From assembly GCA_017506865.1 (NCBI GenBank), contig JAFCMP010000113.1, forward strand, positions 372,001-436,000: DNA of 64,000 nt, given 5' to 3'. Position 1 is the first letter of the stretch. Each line of letters begins with the position of its first letter. Shown one piece after another: positions 34,401 through 47,800 of the stretch. The DNA is from Tribonema minus. Its lineage: Eukaryota; Sar; Xanthophyceae; Tribonematales; Tribonemataceae. The notes under the pieces are model-generated. The model did not search any database. It was not told the DNA's origin and saw only the letters and a program-made list of their open reading frames with translations. Made by a program: the position numbers and the translations under genes.

Positions 34401-35039
34401 TGATACTCACCTTGACCCCGCCTGAATATGCGCAGCCGTCCAGCCGGAACACCTACTCAACTCCAATTACCTAGCGTTTACGCACTATGCCAAGCCAAAT
34501 GTGCAGTAGTACCTACCTATACCCCGCCTGTACGCGCAGCCGCGCGGCCGCTCCGCCGCAATTCCTGCCCATACTTCTACTACCTACCCACACCCCCTCG
34601 CTGCGTGCGCAGGCCCGCCGCCGCCGCGCAGCCTGTGCGCGCGCGGCGAGTCGCTGCGATACCTTACCTTACCCAGTGTTACGATACCTACCCAGTGTTC
34701 TGATACCCAGTGTTTCAATACCTACCCATACCCCCCCTGCGCGCGCAGGCCCGCCGCCGCTGCGCAGCCGGTGCGCCGTGATCGGCAGCGGCGCGCGCGG
34801 CGACCTGCTGCCGCTACCTTACCTTACCCAGTGTCATGATGCCTACCCAGTGTTCTAACACCTACCCATACCCCCCTCTCCCCCCGCCTGCGCGCGCAGG
34901 CCCGCCGCCGCTGCGCAGCCTGTGCGTGGTGATCGGCAGCGGCGCGCGCGGCGACCCGCTGCCGCCCGACCACGCGATGGACCCACGCAAGAGCCTCAAC
35001 CGTGGCAAGTACGGCGACGAGGTGTACCTGGCGCACCAG
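31483..35039 (+). CDS. MABP-DENN exons 1-3: MABP beta-prism domain
   Basis: The three exons encode the three repeats of the MABP beta-prism. Repeat 1: INDIVVVAPK with KADLNSGALY and FLAIRKQ. Repeat 2: IAGVDVYFGP, LPQGWELITTT, ANLNKGG, YLAVKRA. Repeat 3: LRSLCVVIG, KSLNRGKYGDEVYLAH. D/N-L-N-x-G in each repeat is the family hallmark; MABP domains bind acidic membranes. Junctions split Ser (AG|C) and Gly (G|GC) codons. The third exon appears to use a GC donor, GCGAGT at 35040. The start ATG at 31483 gives a short acidic N-terminus. Confidence 0.88.
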
Positions 35040-38000
35040 GCGAGTCACCTGTTGAAGTTTGTGAGCGGTTGTTGAAGAAGGGTGCGGCGACGGCGGCGCG
35101 TGCCCCCGGGGCCGTGATCGCCGAGTCGGGCGGCAGTGCTTTGCCTTTCTTCGTGCGCTTCCGGGAGCGTGCACGCTGTGGTCGATGTCAGCCGAGTCAC
35201 CTGTTGAAGTTTACATATGGTTGTGGAAGAATGGGTTCGATGACGGCGGCGCGAGGCCCCGGGGCCCGTGACGGCAGAGCCGGGCGGCGGCGGACGCTGC
35301 TTTCCGGCTCGTATGCATATCTTGCCGTGCTCACAGCGGTGGCGTCATCGCGGTCTCAGTGCTCAGCGCCCCGCGGCCGTGACGGCAGAGCCGGGCGGCG
35401 GCGGCGGACGCTGACTGCTGGGTCTGTGTACTTTGAGGTTGGGTGCTGTGGTGCTTAGGGTTAGGGCTAGGGCTAGCGGCCTGCGCGCACGACGCTGCTG
35501 AGCGCTGTCACAGCTGGCGTGGGGGTGTCGCGCTCGCGCGCGCATGGCCAGTCCTGCTCACAGAACCCCACTCTTGAAGTTCTGAGCGCCGTCACATCTG
35601 GCGCAGGCGGGGACGGCGCTCGCGCGTGCGAGATCGGTCTCGCAAGAGTTGAAGTAGAAGCATGCGCTCGATGAGCGCTTTTGTGCTTTCGCACCAGTTA
35701 GGGCTAGGGTTAGGGTCAAGGGTTGGTGTGACCTGTGAGGGTGTTATAGGGGGGAGAGGGGGCGCGGTCTGCGCTTGCGAGACGCCTTCACCTTGCGCTT
35801 GCAGCAAGCAGTCACTTCAAAGCCCACTTGGCATTTTCCGACATGCTCTTGGGCGCCGCCGCGTGGGCGAAACGCCCTGACGTGCAGGAGCACGATGCAC
35901 GAGTGCTACCGGCTCTACTGGCTGGGGCTGGTTTTTGGGTTAGCAAAAGCTCACTTCGAGTTCTGACTTGACGCGTTCTCGTGTCATCGCAGGTGGGCGA
36001 AGCGCCCACGGTGTGCGCGCTGCCGTACCGCAGCGCGACCCAGAAGCGCTGCCGCGCCCAGATGTTGAACCTCAATACCTGCTTCACGTCCTGACTAGTA
36101 TGCCCTCTTTTGCTTCAATTGCAGCTGGGCGAAGCGCCCACGGTGTGCGCGCTGCCGTACCGCAGTGCGATCCAGGAGCGCTACCCGCGCGAGGACACGC
36201 CGTTCTGCCCGTTCCCGCAGACGCAGCTGCCCATGTTCCTGTACCCCGACGGCACGCGCCTCATCTACAGGGCCAAGGTGCGCGCTGAGCAGCTGATATG
36301 GAATATACAATGACCCTGTTAGCAGTGAAGAATAGCAGACGCAGCTGTCCATGTTCCTGTACCCCGACGCCACGCGCCTCATCGGGCCAAGGTGAGAGCG
36401 CTGAGCAACAGAAGTGGATTACACAATGACCCTGGTAGCAATGAAACAGTAGTTCAAGTAGCTCTGGCGTCATCTGTACCCCAACTTGCGCTTCATCTAC
36501 AGGGCCAAGGTGAGCGCGCTGAGCAACTGAAGTGGAATACACAATTACCTTGTTAGTAATGCGAGAATAGTTCAAGTACCTCTGAAGTTGTCTGTGTTTT
36601 GACGGCACGCGCCTCATCAATAGGGCCAAGGTGAGCGCTGTGCAACTGACACGAGACTGAAGTAGACAATACAACACTCCTGTTTACGGATGGAAAACAG
36701 TTGAAGTCGCTTTGATGTTTTCTGAACTTTGATGTCATGCGTCTCATGTACAGCCCAGGGTGTGAGCCTGAGCCACAACTGCATGCGAATGCGAAGTAGA
36801 AAGTACAACGGCTCTGTTAAGTACAACGGCTCTGTTAGCAGCAGGGAAATGAAGTTGAAGAACCTTCATTATCATCCAACGTAGCCGGCTGCATTCAAAC
36901 CGCCGCGGCCGCGCGCACACGCGCAGGACACGCGCATTCAACACCTGATGACCACTGCATCAAAAGGGCAGATGTTTACTTGCGCGCGCGCACGCGCACG
37001 TTCCACGCATGTTGACAACCTGAACTTGAACGGCGCGTTTGATGAATTAACCTCTCGGATACCCCGTCTGATATGCCCCCCCCTCCTCTGCGCGCACACG
37101 CACAGGACGCCGAGATCCCACGTCCGTGCTTCTTCCCGCTCGTCTTCACGGACATCAACGGGCGACACAACTTTGCGGGGTGCCTCACGTTCTACGAGCC
37201 CGTGCCGGAGAAGCGCGTGCGGCGCCTCGTGCGCTACGTGCGCCACGCCATCGGCCTCGGCGAGCGCCGTAGGGTGAGCCCCATTAAAATCTAGCGCTGC
37301 CCTTACACCCAACCCTAGCCCTGGTGCTAATTCTAACTTTAATCCTAAGCAGACACCACCCCAGCGTAACCCTCTGCAACTGCAACCCTGACGTCAATTG
37401 CAACAAAAACATAACTTCGACTGTAACTCGTGCGCTACGTGCGCCACGCCATCGGTTTTGGCGAGCGCCGCAGGGTGAGCCTAACCCTACTTCTAGCCCT
37501 TGCGCCCCTGCGTAACCTGCGCCTGGCCTTCTCTCTGATAGGTACTTGCCCTACAGTAGTCTTTGTTGGTTAGGGTTAGGGTTAGGGTTAGGGTTGGGGT
37601 TAGGGGTGCCAGGGTGAGCGTGACCTACCTAAGCCTCACGTCAACCGCAACCTTATCTGCAACACTTGCGCGTGCGGCGCCCCGTGCGCTACGTGCGCCA
37701 TGCCATTGGCCTCGGCGAGCACCGCAGGGTGAGCGCGACCTCTGATTGCGGCTGCCAGCCTAACTTCAGTTCCAACTAAAAACAGAACTCTGACTGTAAC
37801 GCGTGTGCGACGTGTGTCACGCCATCGGCATCGGCAAGCGCCGCAGGGTGAGCCTAACCCCGATTCTAGCCCTTGCACCCCTGCCTAACCCCTAGGCTAC
37901 ACCCAACCCTTACTCTATTTCTCACCTAGACTCCATCCCCCCTCTCAACATGCCAGCCTGCGCCTGTCTACCCCGCGTGCACATCGCTGCAGGCGGTGCT

Positions 38001-39873
38001 ACCTGCCTCTGACATTGCGCAAGACTAGGGTTGGCACGTGCGTAGATAGTATATATACGGTATATTGGTACATACGCGTATATATACGCGTAGACGCCGA
38101 AACGGGGCGTATATTCGCGTATACGCTTTTGCACCGCTGTGGTGCTCACGAGCGCTGCCCGTGGCCCAGCGCATGCCAAGGGTAAGGTGGCTAGGGCTAT
38201 CTGGGGGCCAGAAGCGGAAAGGCAGGGCTGAGCGGTGGTCTCAAGCCACAGAAGGCGCCTGCACAGCCTGAACTTGGCAATTCAGTGGCTCAGGCAGCTT
38301 CGCACCTGGCCAGCAGAGCCTGCATGAGCCTTCACGGCTTGTTCTGTCGGTGATGTGGAAGAGGACGATGGGAAGGGAGTCGCTGCACATGCTGACAGAC
38401 ACGCTGCCCTCTGACGAGGCGCAGCTTTTCAGCGGCACCATGCGGTCGGCGCACTCAGGCCGTAACCAAGCTTCTTTTGGCATTCGGCCAACTTCAAGAA
38501 AATCCCACACTTCAAGTGTTGCTCTGATGACACTTTATGAAGGCAATTATTTCTAGTGTCTGCATGTCTGTAATCAGCACCCTGAGCCCGTTCGAATGCA
38601 CCTGGTTTCAGAGAAATCTAAAGACGACAAGTCGTCGTAGCGAGATTTGGCTTTGTCAGATACGCTAATATACGCAGTATATACGTATTGTACGCCAAAA
38701 ATACGTATATATGCGGGTATGCAAAATCCAAATATACGCAATGTGCCAACCCTACGCAAGACGCAGCTGTGCTTGCATACATACCGCCCCCCCCCCCCCC
38801 TTCTACCTCACACTGACCTGCCCCTCACACCAATCTATACCTCACACCGACCTCGCCGCTCGCGTTGACGTCACGCAGGAGCAGCGACTCCACCTACCCT
38901 CACATTTGTTACCCGCCCCACCCCCTTCCACCTCATATCTACCAACCGTATGCGCCTCGCCGCCGCAGACGGAGCTGCTCGCACTGACATCGCGGGCCGC
39001 GTTGTCGCTCTAACGTACATACCCCCCCCCCCCCCCCCCCCTTATCATACCAACCTACCCCGCGCAGACGGAGCTGCTCGCGCTGACGTCGCGCGCCGCC
39101 GCCGCGTCATCGGCGTCGCCGTCGCCGCGCGCGCAGCAGGTCATCGTCAACATGCTCGGCGAGCACCCGGGCTTCTCCACGGACGACGGCGGCGACGATG
39201 ACACCGATGACAACAACGAAGACGAAGACGATGATGAGGATGATGCCGCGGGGGGCGCCATCCCCTCGCCCCCCGCGCTGGTGAGGGGCCCCTTTGGCTC
39301 CCCCGCCCCCCCTGCGTGCGTGGCCTCTGATGGCGGCGGCGCTGATGACGACGGTGAGCGCTGTCACGGTATGGGTAGGTATGTGTAGCTGGCACGGGAC
39401 TAAAGAGAAGGCAGAAGTGGCCTATTAGTCGGCGTGCTGCCGCGTCCGGGCGCGGGTTTGCACGGGGAAGTGGAACATCGCATGGCGTGGCGCAGGCGGC
39501 GCAGAGGCGCTCACAGCGCTGAGCACTGTTGCTGTGTAGCTGGCGTGGCATTTTCCATTGGGGGGGGGAGGGGGAGATCTCTGGCGTGGCATTTTCCATT
39601 GGGCTCAAGTTCCCGATGAGGGGGGGGGGGAAGGGGGGATCCCTGGCCTGCTGCTGAACTCAACCCCCCCCCCCCGGCCCCCCCGAACCGCCCCCCCCCC
39701 GCTGTGCAGCCACCGCGCCGCCGGACCCGGAGGTTGCCGCGCGGCTCGCCGCGGGCGCCGTGTACGCGCCCAAGACCATCTGCGCCATCTCCCGCGCGCC
39801 CATCTACGGCACGCTGCGCCGCTTCCTGGCGCACCTCTACACGACGGCCGCGGCGCCGCCCGTTGCCGCTGCT

Positions 39874-39904
<31 letters not shown>

Positions 39905-42900
39905 CGGCTCTCGCGGCAGGGGCGGCAGCGGCCAACGCTTATGGTAGCATTAATGGCCGCAGCGGCGGCGGCGGCGGCGGAAGCGGCGGCGGTGGCGGCG
40001 GCGGCGCGATCGTCCCCTCCCCGCTCTGGCAGATCAGCGTGAGCCTGCGGGTGTTTGTGGGGTGCCTGCCGCTGCCGTCGCCGGGCGGCCGCGCGCTGAG
40101 CATCTGCCTCCCTGGCGGCGGCGGCGGCGGTGGCGATGCGGCAGCAGCAGCTGCGGCGGCGGCAGCGGCGGCAGCGGGCGGGCTGAGCTGCATCGAGGAG
40201 GAGGCGGCGGAGGCGCGGCGGCTGCTGCTGGAGGCGTCGCCGGCGGCGTGGCTGCCGACTGCGGGAGTGGACTTCAAGGCGCCGTTCCGGTGCCTCGGGG
40301 TCGCGAACGCGATGGCGGTGTTCGGGCTCATGCTGCAGGAGGCCAAGCTCGTGTTCCTGAGCACGCGCCTCGCGCTGCTGACGCAGGTAAGCGCTGCTGC
40401 GGAGCGCCGCTGCCGCTGCAGACGCGTCCAGGGCGCGTGCTCACCTTGCTGCGCGCAATGGGAATGCCCTGACGGTCGAGCCGAGAGAACGCTCCCGTCG
40501 GTCTCCAAGCTAAGAGACGCTGCGGAGAGCGCTGGCAGCGTGTTACACGTGCGGCGAGGTCTGATGTTGAGACCCGGTACGCAAGCAATGAGAATGAAGG
40601 TACCCACACAGCAGGCATACCTACCGTACCCAAGGGGTAGCGTTCACCTTGACCTTTTATGATGGCTGCACCGCGTTGACTCTTGCATCCGCATCGCCAA
40701 AGGGAGTGGAGGTGGCAGTCGCTGCTGTGCAAACTGACCAAGCGCCTGCGCGTGGCAAAGCAAGCTGTAACCCCCCCCCCCCCCCCAGCGCCGCCGCCGT
40801 CGTTCACACATTCCCCACAGCCCATGGCAACGGTCTGCGTTCAGTTGAACTGTTGCCTCGCGATTTGACCACACTGCTCGCCGTTTTCACTGGGACATGC
40901 CGCCACAGTTCAAGCTGCCGCAACTGTCGCCCTGCATGCTCACCTATGACGTTTACCACAACGCGTCGTTTCATCGGAGCCCGCCGCGTTTGACAAGTAA
41001 TGGAGGGGTTCCGCGTGCTGCTGTTTAACCTTCGAGTGGCTCTAACCGCCGCCTCGTAACTTCACCACACAGCACGCCGTTTCCACTGGGTACTGCCGCC
41101 GGTGACGTGCCGCGACAACGGACCAGGCGTAGAATGGGTACTTTTTGCAAGCCCCCCCTGCCGCCACAAGCTGCTGTGACCGGCGCCCTACGTGCCCCCC
41201 CAAAATCATCACCACAGCGCGCTGTCTCACCGAAAAGCGCCGATGGTGACGTGCCGCGACAGGCCAATGGAGGGGTTCCGCGCGCCGCTGCTCCCCCTGG
41301 AGTGGCTCCAACTGTCGCCTCGTAACTTCATCACACGGCGCGCCGTTTTCACTGGGTACTGCCGTTGATGACGTGGCTCTATTCATCGCCTCGTAACTTC
41401 ATCACACGGCGCGCCGTTTTCACTGGGTGTGTACTGCCGCCGGTGACGTGCCGTGACAGGTCATGGAGGGGTTCCGCGCGCTGCTGTTCCCCCTGGAGTG
41501 GCAGTCGCTGTACGTGCCGATACTGCCCGCGGCGCTGTCGGGGTGCCTCGAGGCGCCCGGCGGCTTCATGATCGGCATCGCCGTGACCGCCGCGGACATG
41601 GAAGTTGGAACTGCGGTGATTGCGAGGTGCGTCACCCTTTGACGTGGTCAATTTGAAGTTTTTATACTTGAAGTTATGCGGCACGTGAGCGCGCGCAAAC
41701 GTATAGGTGGGCACTGCGGTGATCGCGAGGTGTGTCAGTTTATATGGTTGATGTTATACTGTATTTGAAGTTTTGATCATGGCGCTGCCGGGGTGCCTCG
41801 AGGCGCCTGGCGGACACATTGATCGGCATCGCCGTGACCGCCGCGGACATGGAGGTCGGCACTGCGGTGATCGCGAGGTGCGTCACTTCAGGTTGTTTGA
41901 GGTTGTCAGACTTGAAGTTTGATCATGAATGAGCTGATCGCTGCGACCGCCGCGGACATGGAGGTCGGCACTGCGGTGATCGCGAGGTGCGTCACTTCAG
42001 GTTGTTTGAGGTTGTCAGACTTGAAGTTCTGATCATGAATGAGCTGATCGCCGCGACCGCCGCGGACATGGAGGTCGGCACTGCGGTGTTCGCGAGGTGC
42101 GTCACTTTGGCTGTGCCAGTGTTCATGTTACAGCTTGAAGTTGCACGTTACAGCTTGGAGTTGCACAGTTTACATGAGCACAAATCGCTGCCGACTGCCG
42201 TAATCGTCACGGGCGCGGAGGTGGGGCAGGGTGATTATTAGAATCAGGGATAGGATTAGGCCGCGGTGGTTTGTGAGGCACATGGCTGTGCCGACCTCTG
42301 CGCCGGAGCTGCATCAAATGGCCCAATACGAAACACCAAGACGGCATGAGCCCGTTGCAGTTGCATGCAACAATGCCCCAACTTCAACAGCGCGCCGCGT
42401 CACATGCTACAGCGCACGCATCGCGCCGCGCCCCCCCGGCGCATCAGCGTGCTCATCCCGGTGCTTGTGCTTGGGGTCAGTGTTCGACCTTAATAAGCCA
42501 CTTCTACATCAACAAATGTAACAGCGCTCAACCGCAAACGCGCTCCGGCATGTCACCTTCCGCTGACCGTTTCCCCTCGCAATGCCGCGCCCGTGCGTCC
42601 CCCCCCCCCCCCTCACAGGAGCTTGAATCTGGCAGGGCAGGCCCATATGGTCAACCTGGACCTGAACGAGGTGAGCTGAGCACTGTGTGCCTGTGGCTTC
42701 ACTACGCGAGGAAGCGCGAATGATGCTGATGAATGATGATGATGATGAAGTTGATGGTGGTGATGGACCTGAATCTGGCGGGGCAGGCCCACATGGTCAA
42801 CCTGGACCTCAGCAAGGTGAGCTGAGCACTGTGCGTGTGGTTTTATTAGATGCATTTTGGAAGCGCGAAGATGCACCCGCCCCACATCACCGGGCCACAT

Positions 42901-44797
42901 CGTGCAGGCGGAGCGCATCCCGGTGACTGCAAGCGGCGTTCCTATATGACACAAGCTTCAAATTTGCTGAGGCGTGCTGCCGTTGGAAGGGTATGTAGGT
43001 AGTAAGGATAGCTGCAGCACCTTTCCAATCTGAACCGCCGCCACTGATAGCAGCAGTGCTCAGCAGGAGACGCACTCGTCGGCACCGCCGTTGCGGTTCT
43101 GGCTCTCGACGTGCGCTTGTCAGGGCGGAAGCTCGGGTCCGATGTGGGTAAGGGTTTGTCAAACCTCAGCACGAGGGCTACAGTGTGCGCCTCAGGGCCA
43201 GGCTAGGGTTAGGGTTTGTGCGTCCCACGCCAGTGCTCGTCATCTTACCAAGGTCACCCCCCCCATCGGGCTACCGTTGGGGTAGAATTGCGGCCGACCC
43301 TAAACGCAACAGACGGTGACCTCGCCCCGGTCTCTCTCGCGCGCCAAAACCCGCAGATCCTGCTGCCCTCGGGAAAGTTCTACAGGGACCCGCACGCCCC
43401 CCCCGCGCGCCCCCGTGATGCCCCCCCCCTCACCCCCCCCCCAGCGCAGCCTCCTCCCCCGCCCCGTCCCCCCCGCCCCCGGGCAGCAGCGCCGCGCAGT
43501 CGCCGCTGTCCGCGCAGCCCGCCGCCAACGGCTACGCCGTCAACCACCAGATTGCGCGCAAGACGTCGCCGAACCTGCCGCCGCCGCAGAGCGTCGCGGC
43601 AGCGGCGGCGGCGGCGGCGGGCGGCGCCAATGGCAGCCTCAGCGGCGGCGGCGCGTTCGCGGGCGTCGACGCCAGTGTGCACGGCGGCAGTTTGTGCGAG
43701 GAGGAGACGAAGGCGTACCTGCCGCTGCCGCCGGGAGTGCGCGCAGCGCTGGCGGCGCGGCTCGCGCGCGCGTGCAGCGGCTGCAGCGGCGGCGGCGGCG
43801 GCGGCGGCGGCGGAGACGCCGCCGCGCCGCTCGCGCCCGGCGCCGGCGGCGCGGCGGCGCTCGACGTCTACAGCGACCCCTTCACTGGCGGCTCCGCGCA
43901 CGGCCGTGGCGGCAGCGGCGGCAGCGGCGACGGCGGCAGCGGCGGCGGCGCGAAGCCGGGGTCGCCGGGGCGGCGCGGGATGCTGGCGGCGGCGGGCAAC
44001 GCGCGCGCCGCGGCCAATAAGCTGGGGAGCACCGTGGGGGGTGCGCTGGGGCTATTCAAGCCGGCGGCGTCGCAGCGCGAGCACAGCGGCAGTTTTGGCG
44101 GCGGCAGCTTTTACAATGGGGCGGGGGGGGGAGCGGCGGCGGCGGCGGGGCGCCGCGGCAGCGTAGGTGCGCGAGCAGTTGCTTGTGGTATTGGGCTTCA
44201 GCCCCCACTGTACTGTCTACCCCGACCCTCACCCTGAGCCCATACTTTCCTGGGCTGTTTTGCGAAGCGAGACGGTGCCAGCGTCACGTCAATAGCACAT
44301 CGTTGCATCTGTCAATGGCTTGGCTTGAAAGAGGTGAGGATTGAGACTAGGACAGGGATTACGTGCGGGCTGGGTTACGGAATGGGGTTTGATATACATA
44401 GTCTGGACGCTGTCATGCAGGAACAGCATCGCAGTGCGGCACGCTCGAAGTTGCTGGGCGCCGCCGCTGCAAACGCGCTGCAGGTGACCGTGACAGCAGC
44501 TGCGCTCTGTGTCGTTGGAACCCCCGTGATGTATTGACACGTGCAGCACGCAGACATGGCCCCCGCGTTGTCATGCCGACCTCGTCAAAACCACTGCGCT
44601 GCGCTGCGCCGGCAACAGCGAACATGGGCCGAGGCCGCAGCAGCGCACGCACCTACCGTCCCGGAACTACATTCCGTGAAGTACATATACCACTTCCTGC
44701 GCTGCGTTTGCGGGTCCATCAGCGCCGTCGCTGGCAGCTGCTGTTGAGACCAGCAGCGGCAGCAGCGGCGGCGGCGGAGGTGGCGGCAGCGGCAGCA

Positions 44798-44863
<66 letters not shown>

Positions 44864-47800
44864 GCGCGCGAGGCGGACGTGCGCTCGCACTTTTGCACAC
44901 ATGATCAGCTCGCCGCTCACTCATCTTGTTCACTCTATACGCACATACATATACCTACTCTGCTCATACGTACCCCTGCTTACCCCCCCCGCCCCCCCAT
45001 TGCGCGCAGGCGCCCGCGCCTCCCTCCACGCCGTCGCCGAGAGCGGCAGTGGCGGCGGCGGCGGTGGCGGCGCGCGCGCGCGCTGGGAGTTTGGAGAAGC
45101 CGACGCGCTACGCGACGCCTTCCTGTGCGCCATGGTCGACATGCTGGGTGATTTGGGTCAGCACATGCTGCCGCGCGGCACCGCGGCGGCGGGCGGGTTC
45201 GCCGGCTGGGGCGACAACATTGCGAGCGCGCCGCTGAACCGTCTTTTCGACACGGCGTCGTTCCTGGAGCAGGTCGAGCACGTGTCGCGCCCGTTCGTGC
45301 AGGCGCTGACGACGACGCAGGTGGGCGTTGCATCACTTCATCTAGGGTTTGAAGTAGGGTCAGAGCACACGTCGCGGCCGTGCGTGCAGGCGCTGACAAC
45401 GACGCAGGTGGGCGCAGCGCTGCATGCATTGCGTCACTTCATCCAGGATTTGAAGTAGGGTTAGACGATCGACCTGCCTCTTTTGACACGGTGTTGTTGC
45501 TGGAGCGGGCCGAGCACGTGTCGCTACCGTTCGTGCAGGCGCTGACGACGATTGCATCACTGCATCTAGGGCTTGAAGTAGGGTCAGAGCACGCATCGCG
45601 GCCGTGCGTGCAGGCGCTGATGACAACGACGCAGGTGGGCGTGCAGCGCTGCATGCATCAGCGTCACTAAATCCAGGATTTGAAGTAGGGTTAGACGCTC
45701 AACCTGCCTCTTTTGACACGGTGTTGTTGCTGGAGCGGGCCGAGCACGTGTCGCGGCCGTTCGTGCAGGCGCTGACGACGATTGCATCACTGCATCAAGG
45801 GCTTGGAGTAGGGTCAGAGCACGCATCGCGGCCGTGCGTGCAGGCGCTGATGACAACGACGCAGGTGGGCATGCAGCGCTGCATGCACCGCATGACTTCA
45901 TCTAGGGTTTGAAGTAGGGTTAGCCACTGGACTGCCTCTTCGACACGGCGTCGTTCCTGGAGCGTGTCGTGCGTGCAGGCGCTGGCGATGACGTGCGTGA
46001 GGCAGCGCTGCGCTGCGCATGTACTCCATGTAGGAAATGAAGTTAGGCTCATGGCAGGTGGGAGCAGGTGACGCATGGCCATTTACGCGGGTGCTGACCA
46101 TGCGACGCAGGCGAGCAGCGCTGTGCAGTGTACCACTTCATCTAGGGTTTGAACTAGAGCTACTGACACTGCCGCGGGCCGCACCGCTCTGCCCTCGACC
46201 CTTCAGGCGCGGGCAATGCCTCGAGGCTGGCGGCGCAATGCGGGTGCGGACGGACAGTGTAGGTTGAACCTCAATTCATTTGATAGATCCACCGAAGCGA
46301 ACAGAGGATTGACAGAGCCGGCCCATCGGTTGAGAATGGTCGGTGTGGAACTCTACAGGCAATGCCTTGAGGCTGGTGACGCGGTGCGGATGCGGATGAC
46401 ATGCTGATATGTGCGTGCACAGTGTTGCGTGCATCTGCTTTTCTTCATCTAGGGTTTGAAGTAGGGTTAGAGCGCGCGGCGCGCACAGCATCGCGACTTG
46501 TACGCAAGAGTACAATAGTAGAAGTACGCCACAGGCTAGTGACCTGACCCTGAGAATGACCTAACCCTAACCTAACCCGAACCCTAGCCCCAACCCTAAG
46601 AAGGGTGATGCCCGCACGCTCTATTGAGGTGGCTGACATCACTGTCTGTAACACAGTGTGACCCGATCTTGATGAATTAGTCACCACGCAACGCGGCGTT
46701 GGCAGTGCACGCATTGGCCATGCACTCACGGCATCGCCGCCTTTGCGATGCGCAACTGAGCACAGAGTTTTGACCACTGATGTGGCCCTTGAAGTTGAAG
46801 TTGTGCAGCGTGCATAGTGATGTTAGGCTGAGACGCGACCCGACTTTGACAAACTCTTCATCGCGGAATGCCGCTGTGGTGCCCTATTCCCCCCCCCCCC
46901 CCCCCCCCCAAGTGTGCAGATGTTCTGGGCGCTGGTGGGGCATGTACGATGCGTGACATGCCCGTTGAAGGTGAAGTCGTGCCTAAATTGAAGTTGTACC
47001 TGTGTACCTGCACCCGCGAGAGATGGCTACCTCAACGATCTGCAGCTGAGATATGACCTAGACCCTGATGAACCCCTCGCCACGGAATGCCGCTCTAACG
47101 CCCTCCCCCCCCCCCCCCTCCCTCCCCTGTGCGCAGATGTTCTGGGTGCTGGTGCAGCAGTGGGTCGAGATCAGCGAGAATGACGACAAGCTGGTCTTCT
47201 TCGAGGACTGCGTCAAGGTGCGGTGCCTTGAACAAATAAGGATTTTTGATGGCAAGAGTATCAGCGGTGCCCTGTGTGCCAGCGAACACATGAAAGTTGG
47301 TTCTGAACTGCTTCGTCAAGTGCGTTGCGCCATACTGGCAATGGGTTCCAGGATGATGTCAGCGAGGAGGAAAGGGTGAGGCAGCAATATGACACTTCTG
47401 CACTTTTGGCTGATGAGCCGCCTGTAGGGCTGTTGCCGAGCGCGGCCCGCATCACAAGGCAGCAGCGCTCAGTCACGAGCACAGCGCTTGGCCTCTACCG
47501 ACCACCCCCCAGCAAGGGGGCGCGTGCTATGGACCCAAATGGGGGCCTTTGTGAAGCTGTTGAGGGGTATTTGTGGCGCTTTTTGCAGGTACTGACGAGA
47601 CCAATGGTTAAGCAGATGCCATTGCCGAGGTGTCGCAAAGCCGCAAACAAGGGCAAGGTTGTGTCCTAGGACCAGCGAGCATAGCACATGTGTGCAAGGG
47701 TTAGGTTAGGGTTAGGGTTAGGGGTAGAAACGCCAGCAGTGGGAAACGGGCAAGCCACGTAGTGGCTTGTGCACTTCGTACTGTGTCTATGCCTGCAGCG

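Noticed and set aside
42766-42823. A second VNLDL-coding exon
   Set aside because: It has a donor but no AG before the homologous stretch. It is best explained as a donor-side echo of 42619-42670.
42907-42921. 15-nt microexon AERIP
   Set aside because: Phase-compatible and flanked by CAG and GTGACT, but too short to support without transcripts. Left out of the main model.
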